DNA of 64,000 nucleotides, taken from the NCBI RefSeq assembly GCF_010725485.1, contig NZ_AP022598.1, forward strand, positions 4,836,001 through 4,900,000, written 5' to 3'. The notes under the pieces are model-generated. The model saw only the letters and a list, made by a program, of their open reading frames with translations. It searched no databases and was not told where the DNA came from. This document shows, piece after piece, positions 35,311 through 43,683 of this stretch. The translations under genes were made by a program, and so were the position numbers. Numbering within the stretch: position 1 is the stretch's first letter; each line of letters opens with the position of its first letter. This stretch comes from Mycolicibacterium parafortuitum. Lineage in GTDB: Bacteria; Actinomycetota; Actinomycetes; Mycobacteriales; Mycobacteriaceae.

Positions 35311-36195
35311 GTGGATGTCGTAATCGGGCAGCTGGCAACGGGATTGAGCCTCGGCTCAATCCTGTTGCTGGCCGCACTCGGGTTGTCCCTGACCTTCGGT
35401 CAGATGGGCGTCATCAACATGGCGCACGGCGAGTTCATCATGGCCGGTTGCTACACCGCCTACGTGGTGCAGCAGATCATCTCCAGCGCCGGCGCCTCAC
35501 TTCTCATCTCGCTGGTGGTCGGATTCTTCATCGGCGGCGCGATGGGTGCGTTGCTTGAGGTCACGCTGATCCAGCGGATGTATCACCGCCCGCTGGACAC
35601 CCTGCTGGTGACCTTCGGCGTCGGCCTGATCCTGCAGCAGGTGGCCCGAGACATCTTCGGCGCACCCGCCGTCAACGTCATCGCACCGCCGTGGCTCTCC
35701 GGAGGTGTGGAGATCCTCGGCGCGGTGGTGCCCAAGACCCGCATCTTCATCCTGGTGCTGGCCGTGGTGTGCGTCGCGGTGCTCGCCGCGGTGCTCAAGA
35801 TGAGCCCGATGGGTCGCCGCATCCGTGCCGTCGTGCAGAACCGCGATCTGGCGGAGACCAGCGGAATCTCGTCACGCAAGACCGATATCACCACGTTCTT
35901 CATCGGTTCCGGTCTGGCGGCCGTCGCCGGGGTGGCGTTGACGCTGATCGGGTCGACGAGCCCGACGATCGGACAGAGCTATCTGATCGACGCGTTCCTC
36001 GTCGTCGTGATCGGCGGCCTCGGCCAGATCAAGGGCACCGTGATCGCGGCGTTCGCGCTCGGCTTCTTGAACTCGTTCATCGAGTACAACACCACCGCGT
36101 CGCTGGCCAAGGTGATCGTGTTCGTGATCATCGTGATCTTCCTGCAGGTGCGGCCCCAGGGTCTGTTCACCGTTCGGACAAGGAGTCTCGTATGA
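35311..36195 (+). CDS. urtB: Urea ABC transporter permease UrtB
   Basis: 294 aa, GTG start 6 bp after urtA. It is a LivH-type inner-membrane permease with about eight hydrophobic segments (GLSLGSILLLAALGLSLTFG at the N-terminus, VGFFIGGAMGALLEV, FILVLAVVCVAVLAAVL). GQMGVINMAHGEFIMAG is the conserved LivH/UrtB loop after helix 2, and VVIGGLGQIKGTVIAAFALG near residue 230 is the coupling segment that contacts the ATPases. It forms the channel with UrtC. The stop overlaps the urtC start. Confidence 0.93.
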   Translation: MDVVIGQLATGLSLGSILLLAALGLSLTFGQMGVINMAHGEFIMAGCYTAYVVQQIISSAGASLLISLVVGFFIGGAMGALLEVTLIQRMYHRPLDTLLVTFGVGLILQQVARDIFGAPAVNVIAPPWLSGGVEILGAVVPKTRIFILVLAVVCVAVLAAVLKMSPMGRRIRAVVQNRDLAETSGISSRKTDITTFFIGSGLAAVAGVALTLIGSTSPTIGQSYLIDAFLVVVIGGLGQIKGTVIAAFALGFLNSFIEYNTTASLAKVIVFVIIVIFLQVRPQGLFTVRTRSLV

Positions 36196-37301
36196 GGACC
36201 CTCTTGGGGCGCTGGCAGACCTGGGCCGGCTTCGGCGTCGCGGCTCTGGCGCTGTTCGTGGTGGCGCCGGCCGTGCTGTCGGATTTCCGGCTCAGCCTGC
36301 TGGGCAAGTTCCTGTGCTTCGCGATCGTGGCGGTCGGAATCGGATTGGCCTGGGGCCGAGGCGGAATGCTGGTCCTGGGCCAGGGCGTGTTCTTCGGGCT
36401 GGGCGGCTACATGATGGCGATGCACCTGAAGATCGCCGACGCGGAACTGCGCGGCGACGCGGTGCCCGACTTCATGCAGATCCAGGGTGTGCGTGAACTG
36501 CCCGCGTACTGGATGCCGTTCGCGTCCCCCGCGGTCACACTGATCGCCATCGTCGTCGTCCCGACCGGCATCGCGGTGGCCCTCGGACTGGGCGTGTTCA
36601 AACGCAAGGTCAAGGGAGCCTATTTCGCGATCCTGTCGCAGGCGCTGGCCGCGGCGCTGGCCATCCTGCTGGTCGGCCAGACCAGTCTCGGTGGATCCAA
36701 CGGGCTCAACAGGTTCCGCACGTTCTTCGGGTTCACGCTCAACGACCCGGTGAACCGCAAGATGCTGTACTTCATCGCCGCGGCGGTCCTGCTGCTCGTC
36801 GTGGCCGTCGTGCGCCAGTTGATGCAGAGCCGGTACGGCGAACTGCTGGTCGCCGTCCGCGACGGTGAGGAACGCGTCCGGTTCCTGGGCTACGACCCCG
36901 CCAACATCAAGGTGGTGGCCTACGCGGTGGCGGCGTTGTTCGCGTCCATCGCCGGTGCGCTGTTCGCCCCGATCGTCGGATTCATCGCGCCGTCGCAGGT
37001 CGGCATCCTGCCGTCGATCGCGTTCCTGATCGGCGTCGCGATCGGCGGGCGCGCCACGCTGCTCGGGCCCGTGCTCGGCGCGATCGGGGTGGCGTGGGCG
37101 CAGACCCTGTTCTCCGAACGCTTTCCGTCGGCGTGGACCTACGGGCAGGGCCTGTTGTTCATCCTCGTCGTCGGCTTCCTGCCCGCGGGCCTGGCCGGCC
37201 TCGGCGTGTACCTCAAGCGCCGGCGCAAGGCCGGAGCCTCCGATCCCGACAAGGCTCCCGACTCCGACCCGGACGCAGAGAAGGTGGGTGCGAGCTCATG
37301 A
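36192..37301 (+). CDS. urtC: Urea ABC transporter permease UrtC
   Basis: 369 aa from ATG 36192 (overlapping ATGA); longer frames upstream lie within urtB. LivM-type permease with roughly ten hydrophobic segments. GRGGMLVLGQGVFFGLGGYMMAMH is divided over the LivM motif, and AIGGRATLLGPVLGA near residue 280 is the EAA-like coupling loop. A loop of about 30 residues after helix 3 (DAELRGDAVPDFMQIQG) is characteristic of UrtC rather than LivM. The C-terminus is charged and cytoplasmic. The last bases overlap urtD. Confidence 0.92.
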   Translation: MRTLLGRWQTWAGFGVAALALFVVAPAVLSDFRLSLLGKFLCFAIVAVGIGLAWGRGGMLVLGQGVFFGLGGYMMAMHLKIADAELRGDAVPDFMQIQGVRELPAYWMPFASPAVTLIAIVVVPTGIAVALGLGVFKRKVKGAYFAILSQALAAALAILLVGQTSLGGSNGLNRFRTFFGFTLNDPVNRKMLYFIAAAVLLLVVAVVRQLMQSRYGELLVAVRDGEERVRFLGYDPANIKVVAYAVAALFASIAGALFAPIVGFIAPSQVGILPSIAFLIGVAIGGRATLLGPVLGAIGVAWAQTLFSERFPSAWTYGQGLLFILVVGFLPAGLAGLGVYLKRRRKAGASDPDKAPDSDPDAEKVGASS

Positions 37302-38131
37302 GCGAGATACAGGCCAGCGCCGCGGGTAAGGAACCCGTCGAGGGCGGAAACGCCGGCATGGGCGCCCAGTACCTCGAAGTCCGAGGTCTGACAGTCGATT
37401 TCGACGGGTTCAAAGCGGTAAGCGACGTCGACCTGACCCTGTTCCAGGGTGATCTGCGGTTCCTGATCGGACCCAACGGCGCAGGCAAGACCACGGTGAT
37501 CGACGCGATCACCGGGCTGGTTCCGGCGACCGGATCGGTGAACAAATCCGGCGTCGAACTGCTCGGCAAGAAGGTGCACCAGATCGCCCGGCGCGGGGTC
37601 GGGCGCACCTTCCAGACCGCGAGCGTGTTCGAGGAACTCACGGTGCTGCAGAACCTCGACATCGCCGCGGGCGCAGGACGTTCGGTGTGGACGCTGCTGC
37701 GGCGGCGCAACGGAGTGCTGCCCGCGATCGAACAGGCTCTGCACACCATCGGACTGACCCACCTGGCCGACAAGCCGGCCGGGGTGCTGGCCCACGGGCA
37801 GAAGCAGTGGCTGGAGATCGGCATGCTGCTGGTGCAGAACGCCGACGTGCTGCTGCTCGACGAGCCGGTGGCGGGCATGAGCACCGAGGAACGCGAAGAG
37901 ACCGGAAACCTGTTGCGCCGCATCGGTGCCGAACGCACCGTCGTCGTCGTCGAGCACGATATGGACTTCATGCGCGCGTTCGCGACGTCGGTGACCGTGC
38001 TGGCGCGCGGGCAGGTCATCGCCGAGGGATCGGTGGCCGAGGTACAAGCCAATCCGAAGGTCCAGGAGGTCTACCTCGGGACCGCCGCGGCCGGTGCCGA
38101 CGGTATCGAACTCGCCGAGGAGAAGTCCTGA
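37298..38131 (+). CDS. urtD: Urea ABC transporter ATP-binding protein UrtD
   Basis: 277 aa. ATG 37298 overlaps the urtC stop. The ABC ATPase carries Walker A GPNGAGKTT (near residue 62), a signature region LAHGQKQWLEIGMLL (near 165) and Walker B VLLLDEPVAGMS (near 183), plus the switch His in VVEHDMDFM. HGQKQW in place of the usual SGGQ motif is normal for LivG/UrtD proteins. The N-terminal 25 residues are a polar, Gly-rich extension. It powers urea import with UrtE; TGA and the next ATG share one base. Confidence 0.93.
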   Translation: MSEIQASAAGKEPVEGGNAGMGAQYLEVRGLTVDFDGFKAVSDVDLTLFQGDLRFLIGPNGAGKTTVIDAITGLVPATGSVNKSGVELLGKKVHQIARRGVGRTFQTASVFEELTVLQNLDIAAGAGRSVWTLLRRRNGVLPAIEQALHTIGLTHLADKPAGVLAHGQKQWLEIGMLLVQNADVLLLDEPVAGMSTEEREETGNLLRRIGAERTVVVVEHDMDFMRAFATSVTVLARGQVIAEGSVAEVQANPKVQEVYLGTAAAGADGIELAEEKS

Positions 38132-38823
38132 TGCTGCAACTGCTCGACGTCCGGTCCGGCTACGGCCGCAGCGAGGTGATCCACGGCGTCAGCATCGAGG
38201 TGCCCGTCGACGGCGTCGCCGCGGTGATGGGCCACAACGGCGCAGGCAAGACGACGCTGCTGCGTGCGGCGGTAGGCCTGCTGAAATGCACTGCCGGAAA
38301 GGTACTTTTCGACGGCGAGGACATCACCAAACTGCGTCCCAGCGCGCGGGTCGGCCGTGGGCTGGCGTACGTTCCGCAGGGCCAGCAGTCCTTCGGGCAG
38401 CTCACCACGGCAGAGAACCTGCAGGTGGTCGCCGACGGACGCAAGAACGGCAAGGCCCTGATCGATGAGCAACTCGACCTGTTCCCGGCGTTGAAGGAAC
38501 TCCTGAGCAGGCGCGCCGGTCTGCTCTCCGGCGGTCAGCGTCAGCAGCTCGCGATCGCGCGGGCGTTGATCACCACCCCGAAATGCCTGATCCTCGACGA
38601 GCCGACCGAGGGCATCCAGCCGTCGGTCGTGCACGAGATCGAGGAGGCCATCACCGCGCTGACCAACCGCGGCGACCTCGGCGTACTGCTCGTCGAACAG
38701 CACATCGGTTTCGCGCTGGAATCCGCGCAGCGCTACTACATCCTCGAAGCCGGTCGCGTCACCTCAAGCGGCACAGGCGGTTCCGCGTCGGAGGCCGACG
38801 TGCGCGCCGCGATGGCCATCTAG
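38131..38823 (+). CDS. urtE: Urea ABC transporter ATP-binding protein UrtE
   Basis: 230 aa, starting at the last base of the urtD stop. LivF-type ABC ATPase: Walker A GHNGAGKTT (near residue 36), signature LSGGQRQQLAIARAL (near 131), Walker B LILDEPTEGIQ (near 152) and switch His in LVEQHIGF. EPTEGIQPS is a typical UrtE feature. It completes the urtABCDE operon. No urease or urea amidolyase gene lies in the window, so imported urea must be hydrolysed by enzymes encoded elsewhere. Confidence 0.93.
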   Translation: MLQLLDVRSGYGRSEVIHGVSIEVPVDGVAAVMGHNGAGKTTLLRAAVGLLKCTAGKVLFDGEDITKLRPSARVGRGLAYVPQGQQSFGQLTTAENLQVVADGRKNGKALIDEQLDLFPALKELLSRRAGLLSGGQRQQLAIARALITTPKCLILDEPTEGIQPSVVHEIEEAITALTNRGDLGVLLVEQHIGFALESAQRYYILEAGRVTSSGTGGSASEADVRAAMAI

Positions 38824-38845
38824 GGGCCCACCGCGCGGGCGCTGC

Positions 38846-41800
38846 CTAGTTCTGCGTGTAGGTAGTACCGCCACCGGCGTTCCATTGCACTCGGGCATAT
38901 GATGCGTTGCCGCTGTTGACTACACCGTTGGTAACCTTCCAGTAGCCGTCATACACCGTGAAGGTGTTGGCGCTCTGCTGGGTGCCGAACGTGCCACCCG
39001 CGCCCCACGAGACGGTCGTCGTGCCGTTGCCCCACACGGTCACGTCTCCGGTAGCCAGAGTCCACCCGGCACCGGCACCGGGGGTCACAGACGAGTTCGG
39101 GATACTGTCGCCATTGGGATCGCCGACGGTCATCGTCCCCCTCGTGCAGACCCAGAACGCACACGTGGCGTTCCCGTAGCCGCTGATCGTCGGCGCAGTA
39201 TTGATCGCGTAGATGGGCACTTTCACCGTCAGCGTGGCGGTGCCTCCGAACCCGTCGGAGACGGTCATCGTGAAAGCGTCATCCCAGGCGTTGAGCGCGA
39301 CACCGTTGTAAGAGGAGAGGGCGGCTCCGGCGTTGACGTCGGTGAGGCTCGTGGCCCCGATCTTGGCGATCGCGTGGCGCTTTGTCGCGTCGAAGTTGCT
39401 GGTGTAGGTGAACGTACCGTCGGCCGCGATGGTGACGGTGCCACCCTTCGCGCTGGTCACGCTCGCCGGCCAGACCGGCGCGTCGCCGTCGGCGTCGTAG
39501 TACGTCAACTTGCCGGTGCTGGTCTGCGTGGTTCCGTTGAGCGTGCCCACCGTCGGCGGCGTCGTCAGCGTCAGCGTCGGGTTGGTGGTGACCGTCGACG
39601 GCTTCACGTTCAGCCGCAGCGTCACCGACCGGCCGTCGGCGTCGGTGGCGATCATGGTGATCACGTCGTCGTTGTTCAACACACGGCCGACACTCGAGGT
39701 GTAGGTGAACGCGCCGGTGGTCGGGTTGAACGACGTGACCGTGCCCTTCGTCGTGCCGCCGACGAGGGTGTAGCTGGTGAACGCTCCCGGCTTGTTGGTC
39801 GAGGCCGGCGGCGTGCCGGTGACCACGTAGGGCGTCGAGGTGTTGACGTTGCCGGGGCTGATGGAAGTGGTGTTCGGCACCGTGACCGTGACGATCGTAT
39901 TGCCGTAGTGGCGGTCGTTGATCCGCACCTGGAAGCTCTGATTCGCGCCGGCCGTCGCACTCGAGACGTAGGTGAACTCACCGGTCGTCTCGTTGAGGGT
40001 GACGATGCCGCCGTTACCGGAGCCGTTCTTGGTGTAGGCGGAGTTTCCGGTCAGACCGTTGACCGACGAGCCGACCAGGTAGAACCTCAACGGGTCACCG
40101 TCGGAGTCGGTCGCGGTGATCTTGCCCTTGACCACGCCCGACGCATCGGTGTTCTGGTTCGTGACACCGGTGTAGACCGGGGCGGCGTTGGTGCCGTTGA
40201 TGATCTCGATTCCCACCCGGATGTTGTAGGGGACGCCGTCGGCGGAGTACGCCTGCACGGTGACCCAGTCGAACCTCTCCTCCGGATCTTCCGCAGTGCT
40301 GCGGTGGAAGAACGCGGCGTTCTGAAACTTGGGGTCCCATATTGCCGGCGGGGTGTAGGTGAAACCGCCTCCAGTGGTGTTGATGGTCACCAACGCATTG
40401 CCCTCGGTCGTGTACGTCCTGCCGAGCGTGCCGTCGGCACGGAACTCGATCGAGCCGCCGTCGGGATCGACGGCATGGAATGTCCCGGCCGCGTACATAC
40501 CCAAACCGTTTGTGTAATGCCAACTGTCGTACGTCGTCCACGTCGTGAACGTCGTCAGCGTGGCCATCTCCTGGAACCGCTTGTACAGGGCCACCAGCGC
40601 CACATAGGTAGTGATCGTGTACGGGTTGACCTGCGCTTCGGTCCAGGTGGGCAGCGTGACATTCCAGGCTCGGGTCGGATCGTCGAACGCACCGCCGTCG
40701 CCACCGAGGATGCCGCCCGCCTGCGCGGCAGCGATCTTCGTCATCAGCGTGTTGAAGTTATTGAGGTCCGACTGGGTAACGGTCGCCCCGGTGGTCGTCT
40801 TGATGATGTTGATCTCCCACTGGACGGGGTCGTAGATCCCGTTCAGCATGTCGCGGAGGAGGGTGGCCGCGCCGACCACGGCAGCACCCATGATTTTGTA
40901 CGGCGAGATGACGTCGAGGGTGCCCGCCCCGTCGGCGATCTTGAAAGGCGGCATGATCTTGTTCAGGAAGCTGCCCCACGCGTTCAGACTGTCGGTATAC
41001 GAATAGCCGGGGATTGCCGACAGCGCGAAGAGTCCGAGTACCTTGCCCAGGTCGGGAAGCCATACGGCGGGACTGCCTGCGAAAGCGTTGGCGATCAGGA
41101 CGTCGAGCTGATTGTTGGCGTTGTCCAGGGTCTGGTCGGTCACGCGATTCGTGATGTCGACGAAGTTCTTAGGGACACCCGGCCAACCCGCCAACCGGTT
41201 CACTGCCCGCTGCAGCACCCACAGGAAGTGCGCCTGCGTTCCGACCGGCGGCGGCGGCGTTGCCGCCGCCAACGTCGCCGTCTGCGCCGATGCGCCGACC
41301 ATGGGCGAATCACCGCCCCCATAGAGCTTCCCCGCCGTGGGCGCGCCGACGACCGGGACCAGGCCGATGAGGTCGCGGCCGATATCGCGCAGTTCGTCGG
41401 CCACATCGGCGCTGTCGCCGCGCAGAATCGCAGAACCCAGCGCACCGAGGTTCCCGAGGAGGCTGACGGCGTAGATTCCGGTTCCCACGAACGGGATCCA
41501 TCCGATCGACGTGCTGAGTTCGGCGAGCATCTTCTCGTTGGCGAGTTCGATCAACTCTCTGTTGGGGTTGGTCGTCTGCTGATCCTTGCGGCCGAGCCAG
41601 ATCGCCTGCAGCACCTGCTCGACGGACAGCGGCGGCGCGGAGTCACCACCGGTCGTCGCCGCTCCTGCGAACGCCTTCACCAACTCCTTGACGAAGTTGA
41701 TGATGAACGACGCCTCGGCCTCGTCCTCCGTTTCCGGCGTGGCGGGTACGGGGTCCGGCGCTGCGGCGGCTGGGTTACCTGTCGATCCGCCCGGCGCATT

Positions 41801-42403
41801 CGGAGCCGGTGCGGAGCCCGGATCAGCGCTGCTGCCGGCTGGATCGGGGGCCGGCGGGTCGGTCTCCGTCGCGGTGGTCCCGCCATCCTGCGCCGGGGCT
41901 CCCCCGCCGGTCGACAGCGTGGGTCGCTCCGCGGCGCTGGGCTTCTGGGGAGGCCGCGAGGTTTCCTCCCAGGCGGCGGTCGCCTCGGACGAGGTTTCCT
42001 CGTCCATCTCCTCGTCGTCGATCTCCTCGGCGTCGATCTCCTCGGCGGGTTCGAGCTCAGGATCCGGGTCGGAGTCCTCGACATCGGTGTCCGTGCCGAT
42101 CGGGTCGGTGTCGGTTTCGGTGTCGGTCTCGCCGTCCTCGGAGGATGACGAGGGTGAGTCGCTCTGTCCGCTTCTCGCGACGGGGCGGTCGGCGGCGGCG
42201 TTACGTTTGCCCGGCGGAGTAGCACTGCTGTCGCCGGAAGCCGACCCGTCATCGGTACCCGCGGACGCCACACCCTGGCCGCTGACGATCGCCGCGGCCA
42301 GGCCCACACCGACGGCACCGACCCTCAACCAGTGCGCACGACGGCTGGGTTTCCGGTGACGTCCCGACGTGCGACGCGGTTTCCGTGGACTTGCAGCGGC
42401 CAC
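38846..42403 (-). CDS. Large secreted Ig/cadherin-like repeat protein, copy A (1185 aa)
   Basis: GTG start with AAGGAG a few bases upstream. The N-terminus is very basic (PRKPRRTSGRHRKPSRR) followed by a hydrophobic stretch GAVGVGLAAAIVSGQGVASA: a long-leader signal peptide ending in AxA. Residues about 55-230 are acidic and Ser/Pro-rich, probably disordered. About 250-640 form a conserved globular region (ISPYKIMGAAVVGAATLLRD, VQWEINIIKTTTGATVT). From about 640 on, VCBS/cadherin-like beta repeats with calcium-type loops appear (ATDSDGDPL, YYDADGDAP, GDPNGDS), each ending in a GxFTYTS strand. No sortase or membrane anchor is seen. Likely a surface or secreted adhesion/matrix protein. A full-length paralogue lies upstream. 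Confidence 0.8.
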   Translation of the reverse strand: MAAASPRKPRRTSGRHRKPSRRAHWLRVGAVGVGLAAAIVSGQGVASAGTDDGSASGDSSATPPGKRNAAADRPVARSGQSDSPSSSSEDGETDTETDTDPIGTDTDVEDSDPDPELEPAEEIDAEEIDDEEMDEETSSEATAAWEETSRPPQKPSAAERPTLSTGGGAPAQDGGTTATETDPPAPDPAGSSADPGSAPAPNAPGGSTGNPAAAAPDPVPATPETEDEAEASFIINFVKELVKAFAGAATTGGDSAPPLSVEQVLQAIWLGRKDQQTTNPNRELIELANEKMLAELSTSIGWIPFVGTGIYAVSLLGNLGALGSAILRGDSADVADELRDIGRDLIGLVPVVGAPTAGKLYGGGDSPMVGASAQTATLAAATPPPPVGTQAHFLWVLQRAVNRLAGWPGVPKNFVDITNRVTDQTLDNANNQLDVLIANAFAGSPAVWLPDLGKVLGLFALSAIPGYSYTDSLNAWGSFLNKIMPPFKIADGAGTLDVISPYKIMGAAVVGAATLLRDMLNGIYDPVQWEINIIKTTTGATVTQSDLNNFNTLMTKIAAAQAGGILGGDGGAFDDPTRAWNVTLPTWTEAQVNPYTITTYVALVALYKRFQEMATLTTFTTWTTYDSWHYTNGLGMYAAGTFHAVDPDGGSIEFRADGTLGRTYTTEGNALVTINTTGGGFTYTPPAIWDPKFQNAAFFHRSTAEDPEERFDWVTVQAYSADGVPYNIRVGIEIINGTNAAPVYTGVTNQNTDASGVVKGKITATDSDGDPLRFYLVGSSVNGLTGNSAYTKNGSGNGGIVTLNETTGEFTYVSSATAGANQSFQVRINDRHYGNTIVTVTVPNTTSISPGNVNTSTPYVVTGTPPASTNKPGAFTSYTLVGGTTKGTVTSFNPTTGAFTYTSSVGRVLNNDDVITMIATDADGRSVTLRLNVKPSTVTTNPTLTLTTPPTVGTLNGTTQTSTGKLTYYDADGDAPVWPASVTSAKGGTVTIAADGTFTYTSNFDATKRHAIAKIGATSLTDVNAGAALSSYNGVALNAWDDAFTMTVSDGFGGTATLTVKVPIYAINTAPTISGYGNATCAFWVCTRGTMTVGDPNGDSIPNSSVTPGAGAGWTLATGDVTVWGNGTTTVSWGAGGTFGTQQSANTFTVYDGYWKVTNGVVNSGNASYARVQWNAGGGTTYTQN

Positions 42404-43135
42404 CCCAGCTCCTTTGCTCCGCCACAGCCGAGTCGCGGGCGTCCGCGTTACGCTGCAGTTTCAGCAAATCAACCTAAGCGCTGACGCGACCCCCTTGATA
42501 ACCGGCTATGCCCTGTCCCTCTCGGTCTAGTGACGCGTGGTGACGTACCTCTCGGCGCGCCCCAGACGTGACAAAATTAACATACTCGACAATCTGGCGT
42601 GCGGACGCCTTCCGGCCAATTCGCGGTAATCAACATGCTTACGAGCCCTACCTGCGGCGATTGCGTTCATTGCCGCCGGGCGCGCCCAACCTGCCAAACC
42701 GGCGCAGTGCATTGCATTCAATAGCTCGGCGCGAGGCAGCCAACGCCTACCGAGGCTTTGAGTCTCCGCCATCCCGTGCAGGCACAGCCTTGACGACATC
42801 CACGCGCGCGTCCGATTCCCAACCAGGGATTTTTGGCAAATAACGTGGCGGAGAGGGAGGCAGGACAGCCGTCATCGCTGTCATTGACGGTGGGGCTCGC
42901 AAAGCCCTACGCAAAGCTTTCCTCCACCGCCGGTCTTCTGACGCGATCGAGTAGGCGCGCCTGTCCGGCACGCCGGCCGAGAGCGATTCGAGGACTTCGG
43001 CAACCCCTCGGCGCGGACTCGAATGGGATCCGCCAGCCCCAACCATGACGGGGTTCGGCCCCAAGCGACGCTACCAGCGAATCGCTGTGAAGCCTTGCTA
43101 CGCAACCAATTTCGACCGCGCGATGATGAGCGCGG
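42404..43135. other. Intergenic stretch without a supported gene; contains promoter of copy A
   Basis: About 730 bp with lower GC than the neighbours. I see the ribosome site and conserved promoter-like element of the copy A gene at its left end, and no open frame with mycobacterial codon bias or a recognisable product. The rest may be decayed sequence associated with the transposase remnant to its right. Confidence 0.6.
42574..42593 (-). promoter_or_regulatory. Promoter-like element upstream of copy A
   Basis: On the minus strand this reads ATTGTCGAGTATGTTAATTT. TGT-TAATTT resembles an extended -10 promoter (TGn plus TAnnnT). It is 171 bp from the GTG start. The equivalent element of copy B matches at 17 of 20 positions and lies 175 bp from its start, implying a conserved leader RNA of about 165 bases. 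Confidence 0.55.
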
Positions 43136-43675
43136 TTTCAGTTGCTCTCCGATGAGCAGTGATCGTCGGCCGAAGATCTGCTACCTGCTCCGACGGGTAA
43201 GCGAGGCAGGCCTTTTCGGAATGCTCGGTCAATGGTGGAAGGCATCATCTACCGGTACCTATGTGGAATCGCCTGGCGTCATGTTCCCGAGGCGCATCGC
43301 CGGATGAGCGCTGACGGCACCTGGGACGCGGCTCACTCGCCACGCAGGGGGCTGGGTCGAACTACACGAATCTGCGCATCGAGCCGCCCGACCACAGGCC
43401 AACGACGCGCCGGTTATCGAACACGTACTGGCTCATCTGCGGGTACCGGTGCTCCGCGGCGAGTCGGCGCGCACCCGACCCGACCGAGTGCGCGGCGACA
43501 AGGCGTACTCCAGCCGCGCCATCCGTCGCTGAGCTGCGCCGTCGCGGGATCGTCGCGGTGATCCCGCAACCGTCCGACCAGATCGCCCACCGTTACGCCG
43601 AGGGTCACGCGGTGGACGGCCACGGGCCATCGATACCGCGGACTACAAAGGGCCGCAACGTGATCGAACGCGGCG
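43136..43675 (+). pseudogene. Decayed IS5-family (IS427-like) transposase remnant
   Basis: Translating by hand gives FQLLSDEQ then a TGA (43160) where Trp is expected, followed in frame by SSAEDLLPAPTGKRGRPF and SMVEGIIYRYLCGIAWRHVPEA; a deletion then joins to HRRMSADGTWD. Further frames carry GGWVELHESAHRAA, then HVLAHLRVPVLRG, TRPDRVRGDKAYSSRAIR and, after another shift, LRRRGIVAVIPQPSDQIAHR, ending DYKGRNVIER. These are ordered pieces of an IS5-group DDE transposase with one nonsense mutation, an internal deletion and at least three frameshifts. The remnant stops about 10 bp from the stop codon of copy B. No intact terminal inverted repeats were identified. Confidence 0.85.
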
Positions 43676-43683
43676 CAGCAGTC

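Noticed and set aside
39374..42148. Antisense open frame of about 920 codons over the copy A repeat protein
   Set aside because: Arg/Val/Gly-rich with no domain or ribosome site. The minus-strand gene has a signal peptide, repeats and a paralogue.
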